A stretch of DNA of 64,000 bases. Origin: Roseateles subflavus (GTDB lineage: Bacteria > Pseudomonadota > Gammaproteobacteria > Burkholderiales > Burkholderiaceae_C). The notes beneath the pieces are model-generated. The model was not told the origin of the DNA and ran no database searches. It saw nothing but the letters and a program-made list of their open reading frames with translations. This document shows positions 1 through 8,857 of this stretch, in pieces. Every line of letters begins with the position of its first letter. The first letter of the stretch is position 1. The position numbers and the translations under genes are program-made. Location of the stretch: positions 620,001-684,000 of the forward strand of contig NZ_JASVDS010000003.1 of the NCBI RefSeq assembly GCF_030285365.1, in the 5' to 3' direction.

Positions 1-1644
<1,644 letters not shown>

Positions 1645-1684
1645 GGATCTGGCGGATGCCCGGCGCATCCGCCGCGCACCAAGA

Positions 1685-1707
1685 GGGCAGCTTCGGCTGC
1701 CCTTTTT
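1685..1707 (+). terminator. Rho-independent terminator after aspS
   Basis: Perfect 7-bp stem GGGCAGC/GCTGCCC closed by a TTCG tetraloop and followed by five T. It lies 41 bp past the aspS stop and separates aspS from the accessory genes that follow. Confidence 0.88.
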
Positions 1708-1872
1708 CATGGCCGCATGCATCCTGCGGTTTGTGGGCCGCCTGACACGCTGGGAGACATGGGCCCGGCAAGCTCCGTCGTGGGGGATTCGTGGACGTCG
1801 ATGGGCGCTGTCTCGGCACGTTACCCAGCCTGAACTTTGGTACGCTGCACGGTCGAAATTACGTTAGGCCCC

Positions 1873-2280
1873 ATGAAGAGTCTCGCAAAGATGGTCGCGC
1901 TTCTTCCGCTTGCGGTAGCGCTCTTCCTTGGGAACGCTTATGGGTCCATGTCGTTTGCAGGCCTTCTGTTTCCTCGGGTCACGCCTCGGCCCTACATGGA
2001 AATGGTCAGTTCTGCCGCGGTGGGCGCCATCGTCGGCGGCATGCTGGTCGCCTATCCCCTCGTCAGGTTGTTCCCGTCGCGGTACTTGGCCGCCGCGCTC
2101 CTCGTGTCATCGCCCCTTATGGCTCTTCGCCTCAGCGACCTTCTTGCCTACGCCGCGACGACCCAGACCGCCACGGTCATCATGTCTGCCGTCGAACTCA
2201 CGCTGGTCCCGGCCGGTGCCGTCCTGGCCACTGGCTTGCTCGCCAGGTTCTTTCCGCCCGCGCTGCCAGATATGGCCTAA
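1873..2280 (+). CDS. Small hypothetical membrane protein
   Basis: 135 residues starting at the ATG that begins MKSLAKMVALLPL. An in-frame GTG at 1837 is possible, but it would put a charged extension before the first membrane segment. About four hydrophobic segments are visible (roughly residues 5-24, 42-60, 68-88 and 100-125), so it is probably a polytopic inner-membrane protein. No family is recognised and no catalytic motif is seen. It stands alone after the aspS terminator and is the first gene of an accessory block that separates aspS from nudB. Its preceding sequence (around 1840-1870) is less GC-rich than its surroundings. Confidence 0.6.
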   Translation: MKSLAKMVALLPLAVALFLGNAYGSMSFAGLLFPRVTPRPYMEMVSSAAVGAIVGGMLVAYPLVRLFPSRYLAAALLVSSPLMALRLSDLLAYAATTQTATVIMSAVELTLVPAGAVLATGLLARFFPPALPDMA

Positions 2281-2339
2281 GTCGTCAGCTCAAGCCGACT
2301 CACGCCGGCCAACCGCCGCTCGCCGCTCCGCTTCAACGT

Positions 2340-2353
2340 CAAGACCTGACCCC
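2340..2353 (+). repeat. Dispersed REP-like repeat copy 1 (intergenic)
   Basis: CAAGACCTGACCCC, one base short of the 15-base consensus GCAAGACCTGACCCC seen elsewhere in the window. It lies in the gap between the membrane protein and the next secreted protein. Confidence 0.6.
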
Positions 2354-2429
2354 GCGATTCCAGATGCGCAACGGCGCCACCCCCACTCAACGCGATCCGC
2401 AACTGCACTTCAAGCTCACGCCCCACCCC

Positions 2430-2786
2430 ATGCGATCCCTCCTCCTCACGCTGCCCCTGCTTCTCGCCACCGGCTCCGCGTTCGCGCAAGGCGACGCCGA
2501 CGCGCGGGCGTACACGCGCCAGGACCTGTTCGTGGCCTGTCTTGCCGGCTATGTCGGCGCCGCGGTGCCCCGTGGTGACACGCCGGACTACGACGAGTCC
2601 CTGCGGCTCGCGACGCAGATCCTCGCGGAGGTGTACCAGTTCTGCCCGGCACCGGCGCCGCAGGTCACGGCCCGGCACTTCACGGACCCGGATGCGCCGC
2701 TGCATCGCTGGATGCTCTCGGTGACCCGCGAGCTGGTCGTGCTGGCCCGGCAAGGGGCGTCTGCGCAGATGCTGGGCAAGTGGTAG
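2430..2786 (+). CDS. Small secreted protein of unknown function
   Basis: 118 residues beginning MRSLLLTLPLLLATGSAFAQ, a clear Sec signal peptide with cleavage expected after AFA. The same frame is open upstream to 1791, but that part overlaps the membrane-protein gene and has no signal-peptide logic, so the start at the signal peptide is preferred. The mature part is about 98 residues, mildly acidic, with two cysteines (in VACLAG and QFCPA) that could form a disulphide in the periplasm. No family is recognised. It belongs to the accessory block between aspS and nudB. Confidence 0.62.
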   Translation: MRSLLLTLPLLLATGSAFAQGDADARAYTRQDLFVACLAGYVGAAVPRGDTPDYDESLRLATQILAEVYQFCPAPAPQVTARHFTDPDAPLHRWMLSVTRELVVLARQGASAQMLGKW

Positions 2787-2832
2787 GGGTGTCGGCGGGA
2801 TCCCGTCGGCCTGCCAGCGCATACTGCCGCCC

Positions 2833-3429
2833 ATGCACCGCTACCTCCATGCCAGCCCCGTCATCGATTTCCATCACGCCGAGGTCATGGCCGTCGCGCA
2901 GTCCCTGACCGAGGGGGCCGACTCCGCGCTTGAGCGGGTCCGGCGGTGTTTCGAGTTTGTCCGGGACGAGATCCGCCACAGCTCGGACTTCCAGCTCAAC
3001 CCGGTGACCTGCAAGGCCTCGGACGTGCTGCGCCACAAGACCGGCTTCTGCTACGCCAAGAGCCACCTGCTGGCCGCGCTGCTGCGGGCCAATGGCATCC
3101 CGGCCGGGCTCTGCTATCAACGGCTGTCGGCCGATGACAGCGGGTCCCGGTTCTGCCTCCACGGCCTGAACGCGGTGCATCTGCCCGACATCGGCTGGTA
3201 CCGCATCGACCCCCGTGGCGACAAGCCCGGCATCGCCACGCGCTTCTGCCCGCCCGAGGAGGTGCTGGCCTACGTGCCCAGCGGTCCGCAGGAGCGCGAC
3301 TTTCCCGAGATCTGGGCGGAGCCCCTGCCGCTCATCACCGAGCTGCTGGGGCGATGCCAGACCTACGAGCAGGTGCTGGCCGCGCTGCCGGATGTCGAGG
3401 TCGTGCAGACCGGGCATGGCAAGACCTGA
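2833..3429 (+). CDS. Transglutaminase-like cysteine protease/amidase family protein
   Basis: 198 residues with a transglutaminase-core fold signature: Cys73 in KTGFCYAKS, His110 in CLHGLN and Asp126 in YRIDPRG give the expected Cys-His-Asp order. Members of this compact bacterial group hydrolyse or transfer amide bonds; the substrate is unknown. No signal peptide, so probably cytoplasmic. The last residues are GHGKT and the stop codon comes from a copy of the dispersed repeat GCAAGACCTGACCCC, so the C-terminal tail may have been altered by arrival of the repeat. The lipoprotein gene ending at 4905 ends in nearly the same way. Confidence 0.85.
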   Translation: MHRYLHASPVIDFHHAEVMAVAQSLTEGADSALERVRRCFEFVRDEIRHSSDFQLNPVTCKASDVLRHKTGFCYAKSHLLAALLRANGIPAGLCYQRLSADDSGSRFCLHGLNAVHLPDIGWYRIDPRGDKPGIATRFCPPEEVLAYVPSGPQERDFPEIWAEPLPLITELLGRCQTYEQVLAALPDVEVVQTGHGKT

Positions 3430-3433
3430 CCCC
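3418..3433 (+). repeat. Dispersed REP-like repeat copy 2 (supplies a stop codon)
   Basis: GGCAAGACCTGACCCC, an exact consensus copy. The internal TGA (3427-3429) is the stop codon of the transglutaminase-like gene, and the preceding codons read Gly-Lys-Thr. Confidence 0.75.
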
Positions 3434-3474
3434 AGCAAGCACCTCGACGCCCCTGACCCCTTCCGGAGCTGCCC

Positions 3475-3966
3475 ATGCCCATCCCCGCCCACCTGCGCGA
3501 CTACTGGCAAGCCTTCTCCGCCTCCGTGGGCGGCGTGGACGACGCGCGCTTCTTCGAGGCCTGCACCTTCGGCGACAGCCAGGCGCTCGCCGACGAGCTG
3601 GCGGCGCTCGTGCTGAAGGGCGTCAAGCGCGGGACGGCCGCCTCGGTCGGATCGTTCGAGGCGCAAGGCTTGCCGCTGCCGAAACCGGGCGACCTCAGCG
3701 TGATGCTGGATGGGTCCGGCGCGCCGGTGGGCGTGATCGAGACCCGCTCGATCGAGGTGCTGCCCTTCAAGGACGTCACGGCGGCCTTCGCGGCTGTGGA
3801 AGGGGAGGGCGACGGCTCGCTGGCGTACTGGCGGGAAGCGCATCGCGCCTACTTCACCCGGGAGGCCGATGCCGCGGGGCGAACGTTCTCCGAGGACCTG
3901 CTGGTGTGCTGCGAGTGCTTTGACCTGGTGTATCCGCACAGCGCCGGCCAGGCGGCGGGGCGCTGA
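3475..3966 (+). CDS. ASCH domain protein (YqfB/DUF984-like)
   Basis: 163 residues beginning MPIPAHLRDYW, with the ASCH pattern of a beta-barrel RNA/nucleoside-binding fold: an N-terminal helix, a conserved GD segment (KPGDLSVML near residue 80), the ETRSIEVLPF strand, and an acidic end with CCECF. ASCH proteins act on RNA or modified nucleosides; some are amidohydrolases of N4-acetylcytidine. The substrate here cannot be read from sequence. It follows the transglutaminase-like gene by 45 bp and may be cotranscribed with it. Confidence 0.8.
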   Translation: MPIPAHLRDYWQAFSASVGGVDDARFFEACTFGDSQALADELAALVLKGVKRGTAASVGSFEAQGLPLPKPGDLSVMLDGSGAPVGVIETRSIEVLPFKDVTAAFAAVEGEGDGSLAYWREAHRAYFTREADAAGRTFSEDLLVCCECFDLVYPHSAGQAAGR

Positions 3967-4110
3967 ACCCGGCGCCGCGTCGGGCGTCCCTGCGGCCTCG
4001 CCGGCCCCCGATCCCCGGGGGGCAAACATACATTTGGTAAAGATTTCCGCAGTTCGCCTACCGGAGAATGCGGACCCTGATCCACAAGAGATTCAACCGG
4101 GGAGCTCCAC

Positions 4111-4905
4111 ATGATCCATCGACACCTGCCCACGCTGGCCTTCGTGCTGCTGCTGGCCGCTTGCGGCAAGCAGGGCGCCAAGCTGGGAGAGGGCAGCTCC
4201 GAGATCACCGGCTCCGCCGGCGCGGCCGGCGCCCACCAGGCCAGCAAGGAGCTGGTGAAGTGCGATGCGCCGGTGGCCACGCTGGCCCTGGTCGAGAACC
4301 CCAACGGCTACACCGTCTCCGGCAGCTACGGCCTGCCCAGCTCCCCGGTGCCTTTGATCCGCCTGCTGGCGCAGCAAAGCGGCTGCTTCCGCGTGGTGGA
4401 CCGCTCAGCCGGCCTCAAGGCCACGATCAAGGAGCAGGAGCTCAAGGACGCCGGCATCCTGCGCAAGGAAGGCAATACCGTGCACAAGGGCCGCGGCTAC
4501 GAGGCGCAGTACAGCCTGACGCCCAGCCTGACCTTCAGCGAGCAGAACGCCGGCCGCGAGGTGGGGGGCCTCATGGCGCAGATCCCCGTGCTGAACAAGT
4601 TCGTGGCCGCCGCCGAGCAGGTCAAGCTCAAGGAAGCGCAGGTCGCCCTGCTGCTGACGGACAACGAGACCACCGAGCAGCTGGCCGCCGCCACCGGCTC
4701 CGTCCGCGTGACGGACCTGGGCATGGGCGGCCTCGTGGTCGGCAAGCTGGGCGGCGCCGGCGGCGCCGGCTGGGCCAACAGCAACGAGGGCAAGGTGATC
4801 GCCGCGGCCTTCCTGGACGCCCACAACAAGCTGGTCGTGCAGGTGCGCGAGCTGGCCGCCAAGGACCTCCCGCCGCCCGTGGCCACCAAGCACGGCAAGA
4901 CCTGA
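4111..4905 (+). CDS. CsgG/HfaB-like outer-membrane-associated lipoprotein
   Basis: 264 residues. The signal sequence ends in a lipobox, LLAAC with Cys18. The body resembles CsgG-type proteins: a core that begins with VATLALVENP, then SSPVPLIRLLAQQSGCFRVVDR and a glycine-rich segment near residue 215. In curli systems CsgG forms the export pore, but no curli subunit genes are nearby, so a secretion role is not established. A good ribosome-binding site (GGGGAG) lies 7-8 bases before the ATG. The final residues KHGKT and the stop come from a copy of the dispersed repeat, as in the transglutaminase-like gene upstream. Confidence 0.75.
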   Translation: MIHRHLPTLAFVLLLAACGKQGAKLGEGSSEITGSAGAAGAHQASKELVKCDAPVATLALVENPNGYTVSGSYGLPSSPVPLIRLLAQQSGCFRVVDRSAGLKATIKEQELKDAGILRKEGNTVHKGRGYEAQYSLTPSLTFSEQNAGREVGGLMAQIPVLNKFVAAAEQVKLKEAQVALLLTDNETTEQLAAATGSVRVTDLGMGGLVVGKLGGAGGAGWANSNEGKVIAAAFLDAHNKLVVQVRELAAKDLPPPVATKHGKT

Positions 4906-4909
4906 CCCC
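4894..4909 (+). repeat. Dispersed REP-like repeat copy 3 (supplies a stop codon)
   Basis: GGCAAGACCTGACCCC, exact consensus. Its TGA at 4903-4905 ends the CsgG-like lipoprotein gene. Sequence identity with copy 2 extends upstream as CAYGGC. Confidence 0.75.
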
Positions 4910-5002
4910 GCTGTCGGGCTTGGCGGGCGGTCGGCCGGCCCGGGCGCCGGGCTCGCACAATCGAGGCTCGGTCGCCCTCCTGGCGGCTGCAGGAGCCGCG
5001 CC

Positions 5003-5383
5003 ATGCCTCTCGTGACGATCACCGTCCAAGCCCCGAAGTCCCCCGAATTCAAGCGCCAGGTGCTGGACGCCGTGCACGGCGCGCTCGTGTCCGTGGGCGT
5101 GCCGGAAGCCGACCGCTTCCAGCGCGTGCTGGAGCTCGGCCCCGACGACTTCCGCTTCGACGCCCACTACCCCGACACCGCCCGGCCGCGCGGCGAGGAC
5201 TTCGTGCTGGTCGAGCTGCTGTGGTCCGTGGGGCGCAGCGTCAAGGTCAAGCGGCAGCTGCTGGCCGGGCTGGTGGCGCGCTGGGAGGCGCTGGGCCTGG
5301 ATCCCGAGCAGCTGATGCTCGTGATCCAGGAGACGCAGTGGGAGAACTGGTCCTTCGCGGGCGGCCGGCAAATCCACATCTGA
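5003..5383 (+). CDS. Tautomerase family protein
   Basis: 126 residues beginning MPLVTITVQAPKS. Removal of Met exposes Pro as residue 1, the catalytic base of the 4-oxalocrotonate tautomerase/MIF superfamily. The length is that of fused-subunit (MSAD/cis-CaaD-like) members and not the 60-residue single-subunit form. It ends IQETQWENWSFAGGRQIHI, typical of the group. Natural substrate unknown; members isomerise keto-enol dienoates or hydrolyse small acids. A stand-alone gene at the right end of the accessory block, just before nudB. Confidence 0.85.
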   Translation: MPLVTITVQAPKSPEFKRQVLDAVHGALVSVGVPEADRFQRVLELGPDDFRFDAHYPDTARPRGEDFVLVELLWSVGRSVKVKRQLLAGLVARWEALGLDPEQLMLVIQETQWENWSFAGGRQIHI

Positions 5384-5443
5384 ACGGCCGGTGTGCGGCC
5401 CCCGGCGGGACAGCCGCGCCGGGGCTGGGCTATGCTTTCGGGC

Positions 5444-6007
5444 ATGTCTGCCAGTCCCGCCGTTTCCCCTGCACCCGACCCGGCCACTGCCCCGGTGACC
5501 GAGGCCGGGCCCCGACCGTTCAAGATCCCTGAATCCGTGCTCGTGGTGATCCACACGCCGGACCTGCAGGTGCTGATGCTGGAACGCGCCGACCGCCCTG
5601 GCTTCTGGCAGTGCGTGACCGGCTCCAAGGACCGGCCGGACGAAGCCCTGGACGCCACCGCCCGGCGCGAGGTGCAGGAGGAGACGGGCATCGAGGTCGG
5701 CACCCCCGCCGTGCCCCTGGCCGCGCTGCGTGACTGGGCGCTGGCCAATGTCTACGAGATCTATCCCGTCTGGCGCCACCGCTATGCGCCCGGCGTGACC
5801 CGCAACACCGAGCACGTCTTCGGCCTCACGGTGCCGGCCGGCACGGCGGTGCGCCTCGCGCCGCGCGAGCACCTGCAGTACCGCTGGCTGCCCTGGCGCG
5901 AGGCGGCCGACCTGTGCTTCTCGCCGTCCAACGCCGAGGCCATCCTGCATCTGGCCCGCTTCCATGAGGCCGGCGCGCAGACCTGCCCTGACGAGGAGAC
6001 CCGCTGA
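5444..6007 (+). CDS. nudB: Dihydroneopterin triphosphate diphosphatase (Nudix)
   Basis: 187 residues. NudB removes pyrophosphate from dihydroneopterin triphosphate in folate synthesis. The Nudix box is readable as GSKDRPDE...REVQEETGI, with one more residue between the Gly and the first Glu than in the E. coli enzyme. The ATG at 5444 (MSASPAVSP) is preferred over a start at 5393, whose extension is arginine-rich. The stop overlaps the ATG of the next gene (TGATG), so nudB, the phosphohydrolase and clsB form one transcription unit. This trio commonly follows aspS directly in related genomes. Confidence 0.88.
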   Translation: MSASPAVSPAPDPATAPVTEAGPRPFKIPESVLVVIHTPDLQVLMLERADRPGFWQCVTGSKDRPDEALDATARREVQEETGIEVGTPAVPLAALRDWALANVYEIYPVWRHRYAPGVTRNTEHVFGLTVPAGTAVRLAPREHLQYRWLPWREAADLCFSPSNAEAILHLARFHEAGAQTCPDEETR

Positions 6008-6831
6008 TGCGCCCCGGGGGCTTTCGCCATTCCAGCTTCGAGGCCCCGCCCGGCGCGCCCGCGGGCGATGCCGGCCCGGCCCGGCTGAAGGTCGCGACCT
6101 ACAACATCCACAAGGGCGTGCGCGGCGTCGGGCCGGCCAAGCGCCTGGAGATCCACAACCTCGGCCTGGGCGTCGAGGCCCTGGATGCGGACCTCGTCTT
6201 CCTGCAGGAGGTGCGGCACTTCCACCACCGCGAGGCGCGGCAGTTCGACCACACCTTCTTCGGCTGGCCGGACGAGGGGCAGGCGGAGTTCCTCGCCCCG
6301 ACGGGCTACCAGGTGGCCTACCGCACCAATGCCGTGACGCGCCATGGCGAGCACGGCAACGCGCTGCTGTCCCGCTTTCCGCTGGGGGACATCGGCCACC
6401 ACGACGTCTCCGATCACCGCTTCGAGCAGCGCGGCCTCCTGCATGTGCCCGTGCGCTGGCAGGGGCAGGAGCTGCACGCCGTCGTCGCGCACCTGGGTCT
6501 GATGCACAGCAGCCGTGTGCGCCAGGTGCAGCGGCTGGCCGAGTTCATCGACGCCCACGTGCCGGCCGGCGCGCGGCTGATCGTGGCGGGGGACTTCAAC
6601 GACTGGGGCGAGCGCCTCGACCCCGCCATGCGCGAGTGCGGTCTGCAGCGCGCGGAGGACCCGGCGGGGCGCCCGCGCCCGGCCACCTTCCCCTCGCGCG
6701 TGCCCGTGTTCGCGCTGGACCGCGTCTACACCCGCGGCCTCAGCTGCACCCGGCTGAAGGTGCCGCGGGGCAGCAGCTGGGCCCGCATGTCGGACCACCT
6801 GCCGCTGCTGGCCGAACTGGCCCTGGCCTGA
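6007..6831 (+). CDS. Endonuclease/exonuclease/phosphatase (EEP) family protein
   Basis: 274 residues with the EEP metal-dependent phosphohydrolase motifs in order: YNIHKG near residue 31, FLQEVR with the metal-binding Glu near residue 63, VAGDFNDW near residue 196 and SDHLPL near the C-terminus. No signal peptide is visible. It overlaps nudB by one base and precedes clsB by 3 bp, a fixed arrangement in Burkholderiales. That suggests a phospholipid- or nucleic-acid-directed phosphodiesterase role, but the substrate is not known. Confidence 0.85.
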   Translation: MRPGGFRHSSFEAPPGAPAGDAGPARLKVATYNIHKGVRGVGPAKRLEIHNLGLGVEALDADLVFLQEVRHFHHREARQFDHTFFGWPDEGQAEFLAPTGYQVAYRTNAVTRHGEHGNALLSRFPLGDIGHHDVSDHRFEQRGLLHVPVRWQGQELHAVVAHLGLMHSSRVRQVQRLAEFIDAHVPAGARLIVAGDFNDWGERLDPAMRECGLQRAEDPAGRPRPATFPSRVPVFALDRVYTRGLSCTRLKVPRGSSWARMSDHLPLLAELALA

Positions 6832-6834
6832 GCC

Positions 6835-8118
6835 ATGCCGGCCCCGGGGGACTTCGGCCACCAGCTCACCTGGCACGCGGTGCTCAGGCCGCAGTTCAGC
6901 GGCGGCAACGAGGTGCGCCTGCTGCAGGGCGGTGACGCGCTCTTCCCCGCGCAGGAGGCGGCCATCGCAGTGGCGCGGCACGAGGTCTGGCTGGCGACCT
7001 ACATCTTCCATCACGACGAGGCCGGCGCGTCCCTCGTGGCGGCGCTGCGCGGGGCCGCGGCGCGTGGCGTGCGCGTGCGGGTGGTGGTGGACGGCTTCGG
7101 CTCCAAGGCGAGCCTCGGTTGGCTGAAGGAGCAGCTGGACGGCAGCGGCGTGGCGCTGGCCATCTTCCGCCCGATGGACCGCTGGTGGCGCTGGCTGCAG
7201 CCCGGTCAGCTGCGGCGGCTGCACCAGAAGCTGTGCGTCGTCGACGGCGAGCAGGCCTTCGTGGGCGGCATCAACATCATCGGCGACCGCATGGACCTGA
7301 ACCACGGCGCGCTGGACGAGCCCCGCCTGGACTTCGCCTTCGGCCTGCGCGGCCCCGTGGTCGAGCCGGTGCACCAGGCGGCGCGTGCGGTCTGGACGCG
7401 CGCCTGGCTGGGCCGTGACTTCGGCGAGGAGCTGCTGGCCCTGGTGCGCAGCCCCGAGCCCCTGCAGCGCGTGCGCCGGCTCTTCGGCCGCCTGCGCATG
7501 CCCGGGCGCGAGCCGGTGGTGGCCGAGCAGGCGCTGCCGCCCGTGGCCGCGGCCTTCGTGCTGCGGGACAACCTCCGCCAGCGCCGCACCATCGAGCGGG
7601 CCTACATCGAGGCCATCCGCGGCGCGGAGCAGGCGGTGGACCTCGTCACGCCCTACTTCTATCCCGGCCGCGCCTTCCGCCGCGCGCTGCTCGGGGCGGC
7701 CCGGCGCGGCGTGCGCGTGCGCCTGCTGCTGCAGGGCAAGGTGGACTACCGCATCGCCGCGATGGCCGCCCATGCGCTGTATGCCGAGCTGCTGAGCCGC
7801 GGCATCGAGATCCACGAGTACACGCAGGCCTTCCTGCATGCCAAGGTCGCCGTCGTGGACGGGCGCTGGGCGACCGTGGGCAGCTCCAACATCGACCCGC
7901 TCTCCCTGCTGCTGAACCTCGAGTCCAACGTCGTCGTCGAGGATGAGGCGGTGGCGGGCGAGGTGGAGGCGGCCTTCGAGACGGCGCTGGCGGGCTCGGT
8001 GCGCATCGCCGACGAGCGCGCCGTGGGCACCGGCCTGCAGGCCGTGCTGCGGCGCGGGCTGGTGGCCTGGGCGGCGTATGTCTACCTGCGCGTGGCGGGG
8101 GCGACGGGGCGGTACTGA
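6835..8118 (+). CDS. clsB: Cardiolipin synthase, ClsB type
   Basis: 427 residues, phospholipase D superfamily, with two HKD motifs: HQKLCVVDGEQAFVGG (His130) and HAKVAVVDGRWATVGSSN (His335). ClsB-type synthases condense phosphatidyl donors to cardiolipin at the inner membrane. Length and absence of N-terminal membrane helices fit ClsB and not ClsA. Starts 3 bp after the EEP gene, so it is the last gene of the nudB operon, and converges on the minus-strand gene at 8144. Confidence 0.88.
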   Translation: MPAPGDFGHQLTWHAVLRPQFSGGNEVRLLQGGDALFPAQEAAIAVARHEVWLATYIFHHDEAGASLVAALRGAAARGVRVRVVVDGFGSKASLGWLKEQLDGSGVALAIFRPMDRWWRWLQPGQLRRLHQKLCVVDGEQAFVGGINIIGDRMDLNHGALDEPRLDFAFGLRGPVVEPVHQAARAVWTRAWLGRDFGEELLALVRSPEPLQRVRRLFGRLRMPGREPVVAEQALPPVAAAFVLRDNLRQRRTIERAYIEAIRGAEQAVDLVTPYFYPGRAFRRALLGAARRGVRVRLLLQGKVDYRIAAMAAHALYAELLSRGIEIHEYTQAFLHAKVAVVDGRWATVGSSNIDPLSLLLNLESNVVVEDEAVAGEVEAAFETALAGSVRIADERAVGTGLQAVLRRGLVAWAAYVYLRVAGATGRY

Positions 8119-8143
8119 CACCCCCCGGGCCGCGCGGCGGCGC

Positions 8144-8371
8144 TCAGGACTTGCAGACGTCCTTGCACTTGAGGCGGATCTTCTCCTCGTCCTTCTCCGT
8201 GAGCGGCTTGCCGTCCTTGCCCTCGTCCTTGGCGCGGCGCGTCAGGACCTCGACGCAGCGTTCGTAGCAGGCCTGCGCGTCCCACTCGGCGCTGGCGCTC
8301 AGCGCAAAGCTCAGGCAGGCGGTCAGGAGGATGAGGTGCCGGAGGGCGGGGCGCAGGGGTGTCATGGGCAT
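8144..8371 (-). CDS. 75-residue secreted protein with a twin-CX3C motif
   Basis: A small protein with an N-terminal signal (hydrophobic to about residue 26; cleavage likely after SASA), then an almost entirely charged, helix-prone mature part. Four cysteines form two CX3C pairs: Cys35/Cys39 (CYERC) and Cys69/Cys73 (CKDVC), 29 residues apart. That is the pattern of a helical hairpin tied by two disulphides. An LTAC segment at residues 16-19 could be read as a lipobox, but hydrophobic residues continue past it. An alternative ATG is at 8365. It sits directly downstream of a membrane-anchored CPPC protein, suggesting a shared periplasmic redox or metal task. No family recognised. Confidence 0.68.
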   Translation of the reverse strand: MPMTPLRPALRHLILLTACLSFALSASAEWDAQACYERCVEVLTRRAKDEGKDGKPLTEKDEEKIRLKCKDVCKS

Positions 8372-8419
8372 GCGGTTCGTTGAGGGCAGGGCAGGGGGCG
8401 CACGAAGCTAGGCGCCGTG

Positions 8420-8857
8420 TCAGGGTGCGGGCCGCCGGGGGAGCGGCGCGATCAGCGTGTCGATGTCGGCCGGCCGGAATCCGACCAGGTGGCCGCGCCG
8501 CGTGACGAGCAGCGGCACGGCGCCGGCGGCCAGGCGCCGGTACTCGCCCAGCGCCTGCGCGTCCGTCGTGAGGTCCAGGTCATTGAAGGCGATGCCGGCC
8601 TCCTGCAGATGCCGGCGCGCCGCGGCGCAGGGCGGGCAGCTGCGGGTGCCGTAGAGCGAGACGGCCGCCGCCTTGTCGGCCAGGAGCGGGGCATGGTCGC
8701 CCGGGACCACGGCGGACACCGCGCGATTTGCGAGGCGTGCGGCGTACGTCCCGGCGTACTTCCCGGCGAGCCCTGCGAGCCCGAGGGCGGCGAGGCACAG
8801 CAGCACCGTCAGCGCCCCGCGGCGCCGCCGTGCGACGGTTGTGCCGGGGTCGCTCAC
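8420..8857 (-). CDS. Membrane-anchored glutaredoxin-like protein (CPPC)
   Basis: 145 residues from a GTG start that overlaps the TonB-receptor stop as GTGA, so translation is probably coupled. One transmembrane segment lies at about residues 14-34. The soluble part starts KAAAVSLYGTRSCPPCAAAR with redox motif Cys74-Pro-Pro-Cys77 and continues as a glutaredoxin-like fold (GIAFNDLDLTTD, then the cis-Pro strand AVPLLVTRRG). The short arginine-rich N-terminus before the helix suggests that the redox domain faces the periplasm. Probably a thiol-disulphide reductase or metallochaperone; the partner is unknown, but the twin-CX3C protein encoded 48 bp downstream is an obvious candidate. Confidence 0.8.
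   Translation of the reverse strand: MSDPGTTVARRRRGALTVLLCLAALGLAGLAGKYAGTYAARLANRAVSAVVPGDHAPLLADKAAAVSLYGTRSCPPCAAARRHLQEAGIAFNDLDLTTDAQALGEYRRLAAGAVPLLVTRRGHLVGFRPADIDTLIAPLPRRPAP

Noticed and set aside
3442-3455. Further repeat copies at gene ends such as CCTGACCCC near 3450 and 38926
   Set aside because: Only the right half of the motif is present, which is short enough to arise by chance in this GC-rich sequence.
4068-5015. Alternative frame across the CsgG-like lipoprotein gene
   Set aside because: Arg/Gly/Gln-rich shadow; the lipoprotein frame has a lipobox, a ribosome-binding site and family motifs.
5782-8121. Minus-strand open frame opposite nudB, the EEP gene and clsB
   Set aside because: Antisense shadow of three recognised genes; His/Gln/Ala/Arg-rich with no motif.
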